Below are positions 1-5,263 of a DNA stretch of 7,330 bases, piece by piece (position 1 is the stretch's first letter; each line of letters opens with the position of its first letter). This DNA is from Candidatus Heimdallarchaeota archaeon (GTDB lineage Archaea > Asgardarchaeota > Heimdallarchaeia > Heimdallarchaeales > Kariarchaeaceae). The notes below the pieces were generated by a model. The model was given only the letters and a program-made list of their open reading frames with translations. It was not told the DNA's origin and ran no database searches. The DNA is taken from positions 1-7,330 of the forward strand of contig JACZSS010000122.1 in NCBI GenBank assembly GCA_022574115.1, written 5' to 3'. Position numbers and translations under genes: made by a program.

Positions 1-188
1 TGATCTTGCTGTGTATCTCTCGATCAAGTAAAATTCGTTTTCGCATCTTGATATTGCAAAGTACATGCTCTACACTAGCTTTTGTATTGGTTTTGTTGTT
101 AATTTATTTTGTTAATTCTAGATCGATCGGTTGTTGAGGTGAAGAATTAGTGAGACAAAGTATTTAGGAAAATTTATCAGCGCTTGCT

Positions 189-195
189 TATAAAA
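189..195 (+). promoter_or_regulatory. Candidate TATA box for the 273-1010 membrane protein gene
   Basis: TATAAAA lies about 80 bases before the ATG at 273. An archaeal TATA box would place the transcript start near 215-222, giving a leader of about 50 bases. The core is good, but AT-rich spacers produce such matches by chance and no upstream BRE is convincing. Confidence 0.35.
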
Positions 196-222
196 TTGGC
201 ATGCTGAAAGCGTGTTATTTTA

Positions 223-236
223 GGAAGATTTCTTCC
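223..236. repeat. Short inverted repeat in the leader of the 273 gene
   Basis: GGAAGA and TCTTCC are perfect 6-bp arms separated by TT. If the TATA box at 189 is used, this repeat lies just downstream of the predicted transcript start. That is a typical place for a repressor half-site pair. The two-base spacer is too short for an RNA hairpin loop, so a protein-binding site is likelier than an RNA structure. Confidence 0.3.
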
Positions 237-272
237 CACAGTATGGTTGATACTAGGTCATATGCTTGTTGA

Positions 273-1010
273 ATGGACTCTGACAATATTGTAGAAATCC
301 CTCCAACCATCAACTGTCGGCTGCAATTCATTTCGATCGCCTTTGAAGATTTGTTCTTCTACCAATCATTTCCCACAATTAATAAAGTGATTAATCATTT
401 TGACAGGACAGCTATGAACGGGATTGATTTTCTTCTTGACCATCCGTACTTGATCACTATCATCTTAATTCTTTACTTTGCTTTGGATTGGAAGTTAACA
501 CGATATTCTTACGACTTGTACAAGAGTGGATATTCCAATCATATAGAAATAAGGGTATTCGAGCTCAATCCAAGATATAAAACGATTATTGAGGAAAACC
601 TCCCAATAGCGCGGCGGGAAATATTTGCCAGAATTCTACTGGCTATCTTGGTGGGAATCTTAATTGTATTAGTCGGATCGTTTTCAATTGACCCTTTGTT
701 TGAGTTCGCTCTGGGAACGTTTTCCTTAATCTTTTTTGGACTCATAATCCAACACATTCAAAATATTCAGATTTTCAAAACGTACAAAAATAACCCTAAG
801 GGCTTATCAGGAAAAGTGAGGATTGGAAGGATCATATCTTATGGTTCATCCAAAGCAATTCGCTTGTCATTTATGGTAATATGGCTAACAGTTTTTCTAT
901 TAACTCTTCGAATTTTCTTCTTAGGGGGTTTACTGGTAGAGATTATCTTTTATTATTTCCTGAGGTATTGGGAAAGTAAGGCGGGTAAACTCAAAGACTT
1001 AGCCAATTAG
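273..1010 (+). CDS. Multi-pass membrane protein of unknown function
   Basis: I do not recognise the family. The 245-residue product has four to five hydrophobic segments, near residues 57-75, 118-136, 141-164, 196-214 and about 214-231. The last two may form one hairpin. Between the first and second segments is a polar, charged stretch (about 76-117), and a basic loop (about 170-198) precedes the last pair. The C-terminus is short and lysine-rich, so probably cytoplasmic. The ATG at 273 is the first possible start because a TGA lies immediately before it. Residues 1-47 are outside the membrane core, and a second ATG at 414, with AGGA a few bases upstream, would give a 198-residue protein starting just before the first helix. 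I cannot choose between them. No signal peptide, catalytic motif or transporter signature is visible. Function is unassigned. Confidence 0.7.
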   Translation: MDSDNIVEIPPTINCRLQFISIAFEDLFFYQSFPTINKVINHFDRTAMNGIDFLLDHPYLITIILILYFALDWKLTRYSYDLYKSGYSNHIEIRVFELNPRYKTIIEENLPIARREIFARILLAILVGILIVLVGSFSIDPLFEFALGTFSLIFFGLIIQHIQNIQIFKTYKNNPKGLSGKVRIGRIISYGSSKAIRLSFMVIWLTVFLLTLRIFFLGGLLVEIIFYYFLRYWESKAGKLKDLAN

Positions 1011-1239
1011 ACGCTTTCTGAAGTTACTGAAACAATCAAAATCAATTACTCAGCGGGTAAAATTATTACTGCTGTGTAGTTTCGAATCGAAAATGGGGAA
1101 TATTTAGTATAAATTTATTGATCATCGAGCTTATACCTCCCGATATTAACTCGATGGATTTGAAAATCAATCGATTGACTATAAATCTGCTTGGAGATAT
1201 TAAATACTGCCAATCTAGTTTGATTTAAAATTACAATTA

Positions 1240-1247
1240 TTTAAATA
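1240..1247 (+). promoter_or_regulatory. Consensus archaeal TATA box upstream of the DUF998 gene
   Basis: TTTAAATA is an exact match to the classic archaeal TATA consensus. It predicts a transcript start near 1270 and a leader of about 65 bases, which fits with the downstream gene having a Shine-Dalgarno site rather than being leaderless. The last A of the box is also the A of the ATG at 1247. If this promoter is the real one, the 25-codon ORF at 1247 is not transcribed from its start. Confidence 0.45.
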
Positions 1248-1322
1248 TGCTTGAGGGTCTGAATCTAGTCAAGCTGGAAGCAATCTGTCAAATCGACCTA
1301 TTAGTATTTTGCATAATAGCGT

Positions 1323-1329
1323 AAGGTGA
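1323..1329 (+). promoter_or_regulatory. Shine-Dalgarno site that fixes a TTG start at 1337
   Basis: AAGGTGA, followed by T, matches GGAGGTGATC, the complement of the archaeal 16S rRNA tail. It ends seven bases before TTG at 1337. This is the clearest ribosome-binding site in the window. It supports TTG 1337 over the downstream ATG at 1379, which has no comparable site. Confidence 0.6.
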
Positions 1330-1336
1330 TATTATA

Positions 1337-1978
1337 TTGATAACTATATGGTTAATCAAGAAAAGAACTTATCTCTTAATGACTTATATTGGAATCGGAA
1401 CATTTTTCCTGGGCTCTAGTGTTGCAATGCTTATTAAACCGGGATATTCATTTAAAAGCCAATGGCTAAGCGATCTAGGTACCGGAGATTATGCTGCATT
1501 ATTCAATTTCACTCTAATTCTGACTGCAATTTTCACCTCCTCATTTTATCCCATTACCTTTTACTTATTGCGACAAAATGGCTATTCGACGATCAAATCA
1601 ATTACTGGTGTGTTTCTAGGCGTTACCTCATTCATTTTCCTGACCTTAATTGGACTATTTAACCTTGAAAATGACTTGCATAATTTACACGTTATCTCAT
1701 CGATAGGATTCATAGTTTCGACATCATTTGCTCAATTGCTATTATTATCTGGTTTCGGCTGGTATACCAGTGTTCATCTTATCTCGTCACCAGCGATGGA
1801 TACAAGGCTTAGCTATACATCTTTGGTCGTAGCTATAGTGTTCGGATTTGTTTTCGTTGAAGGTATTCCATTCCAACAACAGATATTGCAAAAACTTACA
1901 ATCTACCTGTTGATATTTACTATACTCTATCAAAGTACGTGTGTATGGCAATCCGATGAGCTTTTGAGCTCTGACTGA
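1337..1978 (+). CDS. DUF998-type six-helix membrane protein
   Basis: The 213-residue product resembles the DUF998 family of small integral membrane proteins found in archaea and bacteria. Family resemblances include S-x-x-LSDLG at residues 41-48 after the first helix, FN at 56-57 at the start of the second, GLFN at 106-109 ending the third, and a histidine-bearing loop (H115, H118) before the fourth. Helices fall near 14-33, 53-78, 86-108, 118-146, 158-175 and 183-201, with a short acidic C-terminal tail. The length is normal for the family. TTG is taken as the start because of the AAGGTGA site upstream. The biochemical role of the family is not established as far as I know. The gene stands alone, so context adds nothing. 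The assignment is from memory of family motifs. Confidence 0.75.
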   Translation: MITIWLIKKRTYLLMTYIGIGTFFLGSSVAMLIKPGYSFKSQWLSDLGTGDYAALFNFTLILTAIFTSSFYPITFYLLRQNGYSTIKSITGVFLGVTSFIFLTLIGLFNLENDLHNLHVISSIGFIVSTSFAQLLLLSGFGWYTSVHLISSPAMDTRLSYTSLVVAIVFGFVFVEGIPFQQQILQKLTIYLLIFTILYQSTCVWQSDELLSSD

Positions 1979-2269
1979 TCAGATCGATCGATTCATCGGT
2001 GTAAAAATTAGCCCCTGAGTTGAGTTAACGATCAAACGGGGTTTATGATGTCATTCTGAAGTATTACTATAGATACGATGTCAATTATTGATCGATCATC
2101 AATTCTTCCTTAGTCTCACCTATCTGATCGATGTCGAAGAGGAATAGAGTTAGTTTCTTTGTCTTATAATATCAGTATGGAGTATTACCGTCGGGTGTTC
2201 TTCCACGAATCCGAATGAGAAAATTGAAGCTACGGTGAAAAAAAACTAATGGCAAATCATTAATCTCGC

Positions 2270-2286
2270 GGATGATTAACTCATCC
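2270..2286. repeat. Inverted repeat upstream of the TPR gene promoter
   Basis: GGATGA and TCATCC are perfect 6-bp arms around a 5-base centre. They end about 15 bases before the TATA box at 2301. A site just upstream of BRE/TATA is a common place for an archaeal activator or repressor. No T-run follows on the plus strand, so it is not an obvious terminator for upstream transcription. Confidence 0.35.
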
Positions 2287-2300
2287 TAAAAACAAAATAA

Positions 2301-2308
2301 TTTAATAA
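2301..2308 (+). promoter_or_regulatory. TATA box for a leaderless TPR transcript
   Basis: TTTAATAA is centred 24-25 bases before the GTG at 2329 and is preceded by an A-rich BRE-like stretch. The spacing puts the transcript start at or within a base or two of the GTG. This agrees with the absence of any Shine-Dalgarno site there. Confidence 0.5.
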
Positions 2309-2328
2309 CAAGTTTGCTATCTTAATAC

Positions 2329-3024
2329 GTGAACCTTGAGTCTTTGGTGGAACTTGAAGCTGAAGGTAAATTAATGAAGGCATTAGAATATATTGCAAAT
2401 GATGATCTTGGAAAAGATATCGAAATCAACATACTTCGGCTTCGGTTAAAATTATCGTTAGGATACAATCCGGACTTAGTTGAACTCTACGATTTGCTAG
2501 ACTCTCAGGAAATCACGATTTTGCAAAAAATAATGCTTAAAACTCTTGAGCTGGAGATCCTACTATTCTTCAGTGAATATTCAGAGTCTAACCTGAAATT
2601 AAAGGAGACATTGAAGTTGGTGAATCAGATAAAGAAGCAACAAAAACAAAATTCACTATGGTATGTATTATTTTTACAATCGATGACAGCTATCCTCGAA
2701 AGCCAAGGAAAATTAAAAGAAGCACTCAGATCTGTCAAAAATTCTATAGAGATTACACAACATCTCAACAACCGCCGCTTTTACTCTAAATCTCTTTTTC
2801 TACAAGCATCAGTCTATGATACTAAGGGTGATCTTGATAAAGCTTTAGAGATCTACTTTCAAGCAAAAGAAATCCAACAGGAGTTAGAATTGCGTCTAGA
2901 TTTGGCATCAACATTATACGCCATTGACGTAGTCTATGCCAGAAAAGCAGTCGTATCACGCATTCATTTTACGGAATCTACATCCCCAAATTGGAGTACA
3001 TTCCCTAGATTAATGTATCCATGA
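2329..3024 (+). CDS. TPR-repeat protein, apparently truncated
   Basis: This looks like a tetratricopeptide-repeat protein, an all-helical scaffold that usually mediates protein-protein contacts in the cytoplasm. The N-terminus (residues 1-25, rich in Leu, Glu and Ala) and the helical middle fit the large TPR families of Asgard archaea. Two repeats are clear: about 111-147, and about 151-185 with the typical GDLDKALEIYFQA pattern. A third begins at about 190 with DLASTLYAI and VVYARK, then breaks off after K206, where family members normally continue into the second helix. The last 25 residues have no TPR character and end at a TGA. Relatives I recall are far longer, often several hundred residues or more, so this is probably a 3'-truncated or rearranged gene. 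GTG 2329 fits a leaderless start behind the TATA box at 2301. Whether the fragment is still made is unknown. Confidence 0.7.
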   Translation: MNLESLVELEAEGKLMKALEYIANDDLGKDIEINILRLRLKLSLGYNPDLVELYDLLDSQEITILQKIMLKTLELEILLFFSEYSESNLKLKETLKLVNQIKKQQKQNSLWYVLFLQSMTAILESQGKLKEALRSVKNSIEITQHLNNRRFYSKSLFLQASVYDTKGDLDKALEIYFQAKEIQQELELRLDLASTLYAIDVVYARKAVVSRIHFTESTSPNWSTFPRLMYP

Positions 3025-3249
3025 AAACTGAAATCTCGAGTAATCCCTCCTCTATCAATTGCTCAAAGATTTGTTCGAGATCGATCATCGGTGAGGAATT
3101 TTCGATCAGATTTACAATATATGGATAGACTAAAATTAAGTAAATTAGAAACTGAAAATGAAATGCTTGAGCAATCCCTCAACATGAAATTTGATTTACT
3201 ATCGCTTACTTGTTCCAAATGCGTCTTATCAGACTATTTGGCATCATAA
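3025..3249 (+). pseudogene. Possible C-terminal remnant of the TPR gene, past an in-frame stop
   Basis: Immediately after the TGA at 3022-3024 the same frame runs 74 more codons with no stop until TAA at 3247-3249. The distal part, from ATG 3121, reads as a charged amphipathic helix (MDRLKLSKLETENEM) followed by a hydrophobic stretch and a CSKC dipeptide pair. That is like the coiled-coil tails that often follow TPR arrays. The proximal part (3025-3120) is basic and not convincing. It may be the decayed tail of the TPR gene after an internal deletion. Against this, the minus strand of the same region also carries a protein-like open frame (3178-3005). The ORF from ATG 3121 alone would be 42 residues. 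Confidence 0.3.
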
Positions 3250-3264
3250 AATTCGGAATATCCG
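3248..3264 (-). terminator. Weak candidate terminator for the toxin-antitoxin operon
   Basis: Reading on the minus strand, CGGA-TAT-TCCG (3264-3254) forms a 4-bp stem about 36 bases past the toxin stop. It is followed by AATTTTAT. The T-tract is only four long, so this is weak by archaeal standards. It is listed because it is the only such structure at the right place. Confidence 0.2.
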
Positions 3265-3299
3265 ACCCTCAAACTGGCTAATTCTTAGAAATATCGAAC

Positions 3300-3665
3300 C
3301 TAATCAAAGACGAACTCGGGTTCTAAGCCCAGAGAGACTTTAATTGCATAGTTAACTTGAATTATGGTTTGCTGGGGTATCTTACCGAGTGGTTTGATAA
3401 GTCGTGATTTATCAATTGTTCTGATTTGATTGGCCAGTGCAATGCTATCTGAATTTAATTTACTAAGGGTCTTCGATATAAACACATCAGTTGGATATCG
3501 TTTTTTCGGTAATTTAGATGTCATTGGTAAAACGATGGTGGTTGAGGAATATTCATTTCCCAAGTTGTTTTGGACAATTAAACAAGGCCTAGTTTTGCCT
3601 TGTTCAGACTCTTTGACAGGGTTTAAATCCACCAAGTAGATTTCACCTCTCTTTGGAGCCTTAAT
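3300..3665 (-). CDS. mazF: MazF/PemK-family toxin (probable mRNA endoribonuclease), ATT start
   Basis: MazF toxins cut single-stranded mRNA at short sequences and stop growth until bound by their antitoxin. The product has the family's core: PKRGEIYLVDLNP at residues 4-16, EQGKTRP at 21-27, VQNNLGN at 31-37, and PMTS at 47-50. It also has the LANQIRTIDKSRL segment and a C-terminal KVSLGL. Arg26 and Thr49 align with the catalytic Arg and Thr known from Bacillus MazF (R25, T48). No ATG, GTG or TTG lies early enough. The first is TTG at 3635, which would delete the conserved RGEIYL strand. The only codon between the upstream in-frame TAG and this strand that can plausibly initiate is ATT at 3665-3663. 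It overlaps the antitoxin stop codon and gives 121 residues, a normal length. Translation is probably coupled to the antitoxin. Family call is confident; the start is inferred. Confidence 0.88.
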   Translation of the reverse strand: MKAPKRGEIYLVDLNPVKESEQGKTRPCLIVQNNLGNEYSSTTIVLPMTSKLPKKRYPTDVFISKTLSKLNSDSIALANQIRTIDKSRLIKPLGKIPQQTIIQVNYAIKVSLGLEPEFVFD

Positions 3666-3897
3666 CTAAACCATCATCCATTATCGATTCAAAATCAGTG
3701 TATACTTCCTCGTCCACTGAATGATCACTATAACGTTCAATCAACCTATTTTTGAATTCCTGCGCGGACAGTATGACTATTTCTTCTCCAGTGCTGAAAA
3801 TGAAGAGTTTTTGTTTTGGTTTGATCTTGTGTGCATCCCTTATTTCTTTGGGAATCGTGATTTGACCTCGATCACCCACTGCAACTGCATGTGTCAC
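3661..3897 (-). CDS. AbrB/MazE-type antitoxin (SpoVT-AbrB DNA-binding domain)
   Basis: This 78-residue protein is the expected partner of the MazF-type toxin encoded right behind it. Residues 4-48 form a swapped-hairpin SpoVT-AbrB domain with the hallmark VGDRGQITIPKEIRD, then IKPKQKL and a final strand ending EEIVIL. The domain dimerises and binds operator DNA. Residues 57-78 are strongly acidic (DEEVYTDFE, MDDGLD), typical of the flexible tail that wraps the toxin. The start is GTG at 3897-3895. An ATG two bases upstream is out of frame and hits a stop at once. There is no Shine-Dalgarno site, but a consensus TATA box lies about 26 bases upstream, so the mRNA is probably leaderless. The stop TAA shares bases with the toxin's ATT start. 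Negative autoregulation through the half-sites at 3909-3947 is likely. The pair is co-oriented and convergent with the TPR gene. Confidence 0.85.
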   Translation of the reverse strand: MTHAVAVGDRGQITIPKEIRDAHKIKPKQKLFIFSTGEEIVILSAQEFKNRLIERYSDHSVDEEVYTDFESIMDDGLD

Positions 3898-3908
3898 ATG
3901 TAATATAC

Positions 3909-3947
3909 ATACTTAATCATATTTAAACATATTAAGTTATACTTAAT
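3909..3947. promoter_or_regulatory. Three-half-site operator flanking the TATA box of the toxin-antitoxin operon
   Basis: The heptamer ACTTAAT occurs at 3911-3917 and 3941-3947, and its inverse ATTAAGT at 3931-3937. The last two form a perfect 17-bp palindrome with a 3-base centre. The two same-strand copies extend to ATACTTAAT and lie exactly 30 bp apart, close to three helical turns. The TATA box (3920-3927) sits between the single site and the palindrome, so occupancy would cover BRE, TATA and the start region. The natural ligand is the AbrB-type antitoxin, alone or with toxin, but this is inferred. Confidence 0.55.
3920..3927 (-). promoter_or_regulatory. Consensus TATA box of the toxin-antitoxin operon
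   Basis: On the minus strand this reads TTTAAATA, a perfect archaeal TATA consensus. Its centre is about 26 bases from the antitoxin GTG at 3897, which places the transcript start at or next to that codon. This is the best-supported promoter in the window because spacing, consensus and lack of a ribosome-binding site all agree. Confidence 0.65.
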
Positions 3948-4131
3948 TTGTTGTCAGATAATACCAGAACTATCACCTATGGTCTTGGTAACTACACGAA
4001 TTGATCATCAACATTTTTGTTAACTCACGGAATTACTGGATGAATATATGCTCAGAGATCCATCTATCAACCCCAACTAGAGATTCTGAGAAATGGTTTT
4101 GAGCATGGCCGAGCATCGAACAATATAGTAG

Positions 4132-4422
4132 GATCAAATTGATCATGAATTGACTTGTATATACCTGAAATCAAGCTTCATCGGTTTAAATACTGAATTC
4201 AAGATTGTTAATTGTTTAATCACAGTCCCAGACTGGTCATTTTTCGCAGAATGGTTTCAGGGAACAAAACAGAAACCGCCTGTCCATTCAAATTCTTAGT
4301 TTTGGTTAAATAGGTTGGAGCGAATTGAATACGAACTTCATCGAAACACCATCAGTAACGAGCTATCAAGATACAAAATTCGACGAGAATTTAAAATTTT
4401 GATTTTGAATAGTTTTATTTAG
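4132..4422 (+). pseudogene. Possible eroded reading frame with one internal stop
   Basis: One frame runs 97 codons with a single TAG (4297-4299) before TAG 4420-4422. The first half contains VPDWSFFAEWFQG and the second half reads as a charged amphipathic helix (NRLERIEYELHRN). There is no ATG at the front; TTG 4150 is the only reasonable start. A T7 tract follows the final stop by seven bases, where a terminator would sit. No family is recognised. A frame this open can arise by chance in a 600-base AT-rich spacer, so this is a weak call. Confidence 0.18.
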
Positions 4423-4429
4423 AAATCTC

Positions 4430-4436
4430 TTTTTTT
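4430..4436 (+). terminator. T7 tract, possible archaeal terminator
   Basis: Seven consecutive T follow the end of the possible eroded frame. Archaeal RNA polymerase stops at such tracts without needing a hairpin. It would insulate the gene at 4530 from upstream transcription. There is no confirmed plus-strand gene immediately upstream, which limits the call. Confidence 0.3.
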
Positions 4437-4529
4437 AGTATTCTTTGAACGAAATAGAGGTGAGATATGTTTGATAATATTTATTGATTTTCTCATTCTC
4501 AGTTCAAATAGCGTAGGTAGAAAGTAGGA

Positions 4530-5156
4530 ATGATTTCCACAATAGATGAAGCAATAGCATTTGTTCACCAATCCAAAATTGTTACGTTAACCTCTGTATC
4601 TGGTTTTCCTTCGCTCATATCCGAGATCGTAGGAAAGCCAATTCGTGGCAGTTGGTGGAGTCACCCGCAAGGAAATCTAATTTATATGATATCCGAAGGA
4701 TTGGCAGATTCTCTTGAGATATTAACAGTTAAACTGGTCTACGGAAAGGTGTCCTATGTCCACAAAACACTTTGGACTGCATTATATAGGGTGGTCACTG
4801 ATATTGCTTGGAGAAATAAACGGATAGCTAGCTTGAATTCGATCGAGAAAAGACTTCTAATGGAAGTTGAAGACAGGGAGGTGGTGAGAATTAATGAATT
4901 AATCACTGAATGGCCATCAACCTCCAAAGCACAAAAGAAGGAGATTACCAAAGCGAGGAAACAGCTAGAATCAAGTTTATTGGTTTATTCACATCAATTT
5001 CACTCTGAAAAGGGAAGTCATTCCACCGAAATTAAACTATGGGAAAATTGGGTATCTGAGGCAACGAAATCTTCCGCTAGTAAACTGAGTTTAAATACAG
5101 CTATTGATCTACTTAGAAAGGCTTGTAATAATGAAAAACTAGCCATCTTTAAATAA
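4530..5156 (+). CDS. Conserved uncharacterised protein with GSWWSHP motif
   Basis: I recall this architecture from unnamed bacterial proteins of about 200 residues, but no function has been shown to my knowledge. Residues 1-30 match an N-terminal helix and strand (FVHQSKIVTL, then FPSLISE). GSWWSHPQG at 40-48 is the most distinctive motif. KLVYGKVSYVH at 68-78 and LW at 81-82 follow. Residues 100-155 look like a winged-helix-type fold ending in a strand (SSLLVYS), then HSEKGSHST at 158-166 and W171/W174. The invariant-looking Trp and His could mark a ligand or DNA site, but this is inference. The overall plan recalls the winged-helix proteins related to the DNA glycosylase AlkZ, without that enzyme's catalytic region being recognisable. 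The start ATG has an AGGT about 12 bases upstream, only a weak ribosome site. No signal peptide or membrane segment is present. Confidence 0.75.
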   Translation: MISTIDEAIAFVHQSKIVTLTSVSGFPSLISEIVGKPIRGSWWSHPQGNLIYMISEGLADSLEILTVKLVYGKVSYVHKTLWTALYRVVTDIAWRNKRIASLNSIEKRLLMEVEDREVVRINELITEWPSTSKAQKKEITKARKQLESSLLVYSHQFHSEKGSHSTEIKLWENWVSEATKSSASKLSLNTAIDLLRKACNNEKLAIFK

Positions 5157-5263
5157 GCTGGGGATAAGACCTGAATTCATAGAAGATCATCGTTCTTGAT
5201 ATTATAGATAAAGTATTTTGAAGTTACACGAATCCAAGATCAACAACTAATACCTTCGGACAG

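Larger units (their letters stand above)
1011..1336. other. Intergenic spacer with palindromes, a TATA box and a possible 25-codon ORF
   Basis: This 326-base spacer holds two short perfect palindromes. TTTCGA-A-TCGAAA is at about 1080-1092, and TCAATCGATTGA is at 1167-1178. Both could be regulator sites for the DUF998 gene, although they are far upstream of its TATA box at 1240. A small ORF, ATG 1247 to TAA 1322-1324, encodes a 25-residue peptide with a hydrophobic tail (LLVFCIIA). Its stop codon runs into the Shine-Dalgarno site of the next gene. I see no RNA gene here. Confidence 0.4.
1979..2328. other. Intergenic spacer with a GATCGATC cluster
   Basis: This 350-base spacer contains GATCGATC at 1982-1989 and 2090-2097, plus GATCGAT at 2126-2132. 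The 2090 copy is centred in the 10-bp palindrome TGATCGATCA. GATGTCA occurs twice exactly 30 bases apart (2047 and 2077). A run of eight A at 2238-2245 could be a T-tract on the minus strand, but no minus-strand gene ends before it. A 13-codon ORF from ATG 2177 is too short to support. No RNA gene is seen. Confidence 0.4.
3948..4529. other. Long spacer, no confident gene
   Basis: Together with the operator region this is more than 600 bases without a supported gene. It contains TTGATCATC-type sites (about 3999 and 4139), a possible eroded reading frame at 4132-4422, a seven-T tract at 4430-4436 and a strong GAGGTGA motif just before a six-codon ORF (ATG 4467). AT-rich TATA-like sequence at about 4474-4485 could serve the gene at 4530. 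I found no tRNA, CRISPR repeat or transposon end. Confidence 0.4.

Noticed and set aside
1..66. Minus-strand frames open to the window edge from ATG 66 or ATG 46 (MRKRILLDREIHSKI), as a possible gene start
   Set aside because: Only 15-22 codons are visible, with no Shine-Dalgarno site and no TATA box at a fitting distance. Two frames are equally open, so neither can be supported.
243..272. Nine-codon ORF (MVDTRSYAC) ending immediately before ATG 273
   Set aside because: It has no ribosome-binding site and short ORFs of this size are common by chance. The adjacent stop and start alone is not enough.
539..757. Minus-strand 72-codon frame inside the membrane protein gene at 273
   Set aside because: It is antisense to hydrophobic coding sequence, which often leaves open complementary frames. 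It has no independent support.
1078..1095. TTTCGAATCGAAA as the T-loop of a tRNA
   Set aside because: The sequence lacks the GG-TTC-RA-NN-CC stem pattern, and no acceptor or anticodon arms can be paired around it.
1462..1662. Plus-strand 66-codon frame inside the DUF998 gene
   Set aside because: It is a shadow of the DUF998 frame, with no start signal and a Cys- and Arg-rich composition unlike neighbouring proteins.
2047..2083. GATGTCA direct repeats 30 bp apart as the start of a CRISPR-like or iteron array
   Set aside because: Only two 7-bp copies with degenerate flanks are present, and the intervals do not continue. This is too little for an array or origin.
3430..3903. Plus-strand frames (3430-3639 and 3721-3903) opposite the toxin and antitoxin
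   Set aside because: The minus-strand products match known families along their whole length, so these are antisense shadows.
4754..4951. Minus-strand 65-codon frame inside the 4530 gene
   Set aside because: It lies wholly within a convincing plus-strand gene and shows no start signal or family pattern.
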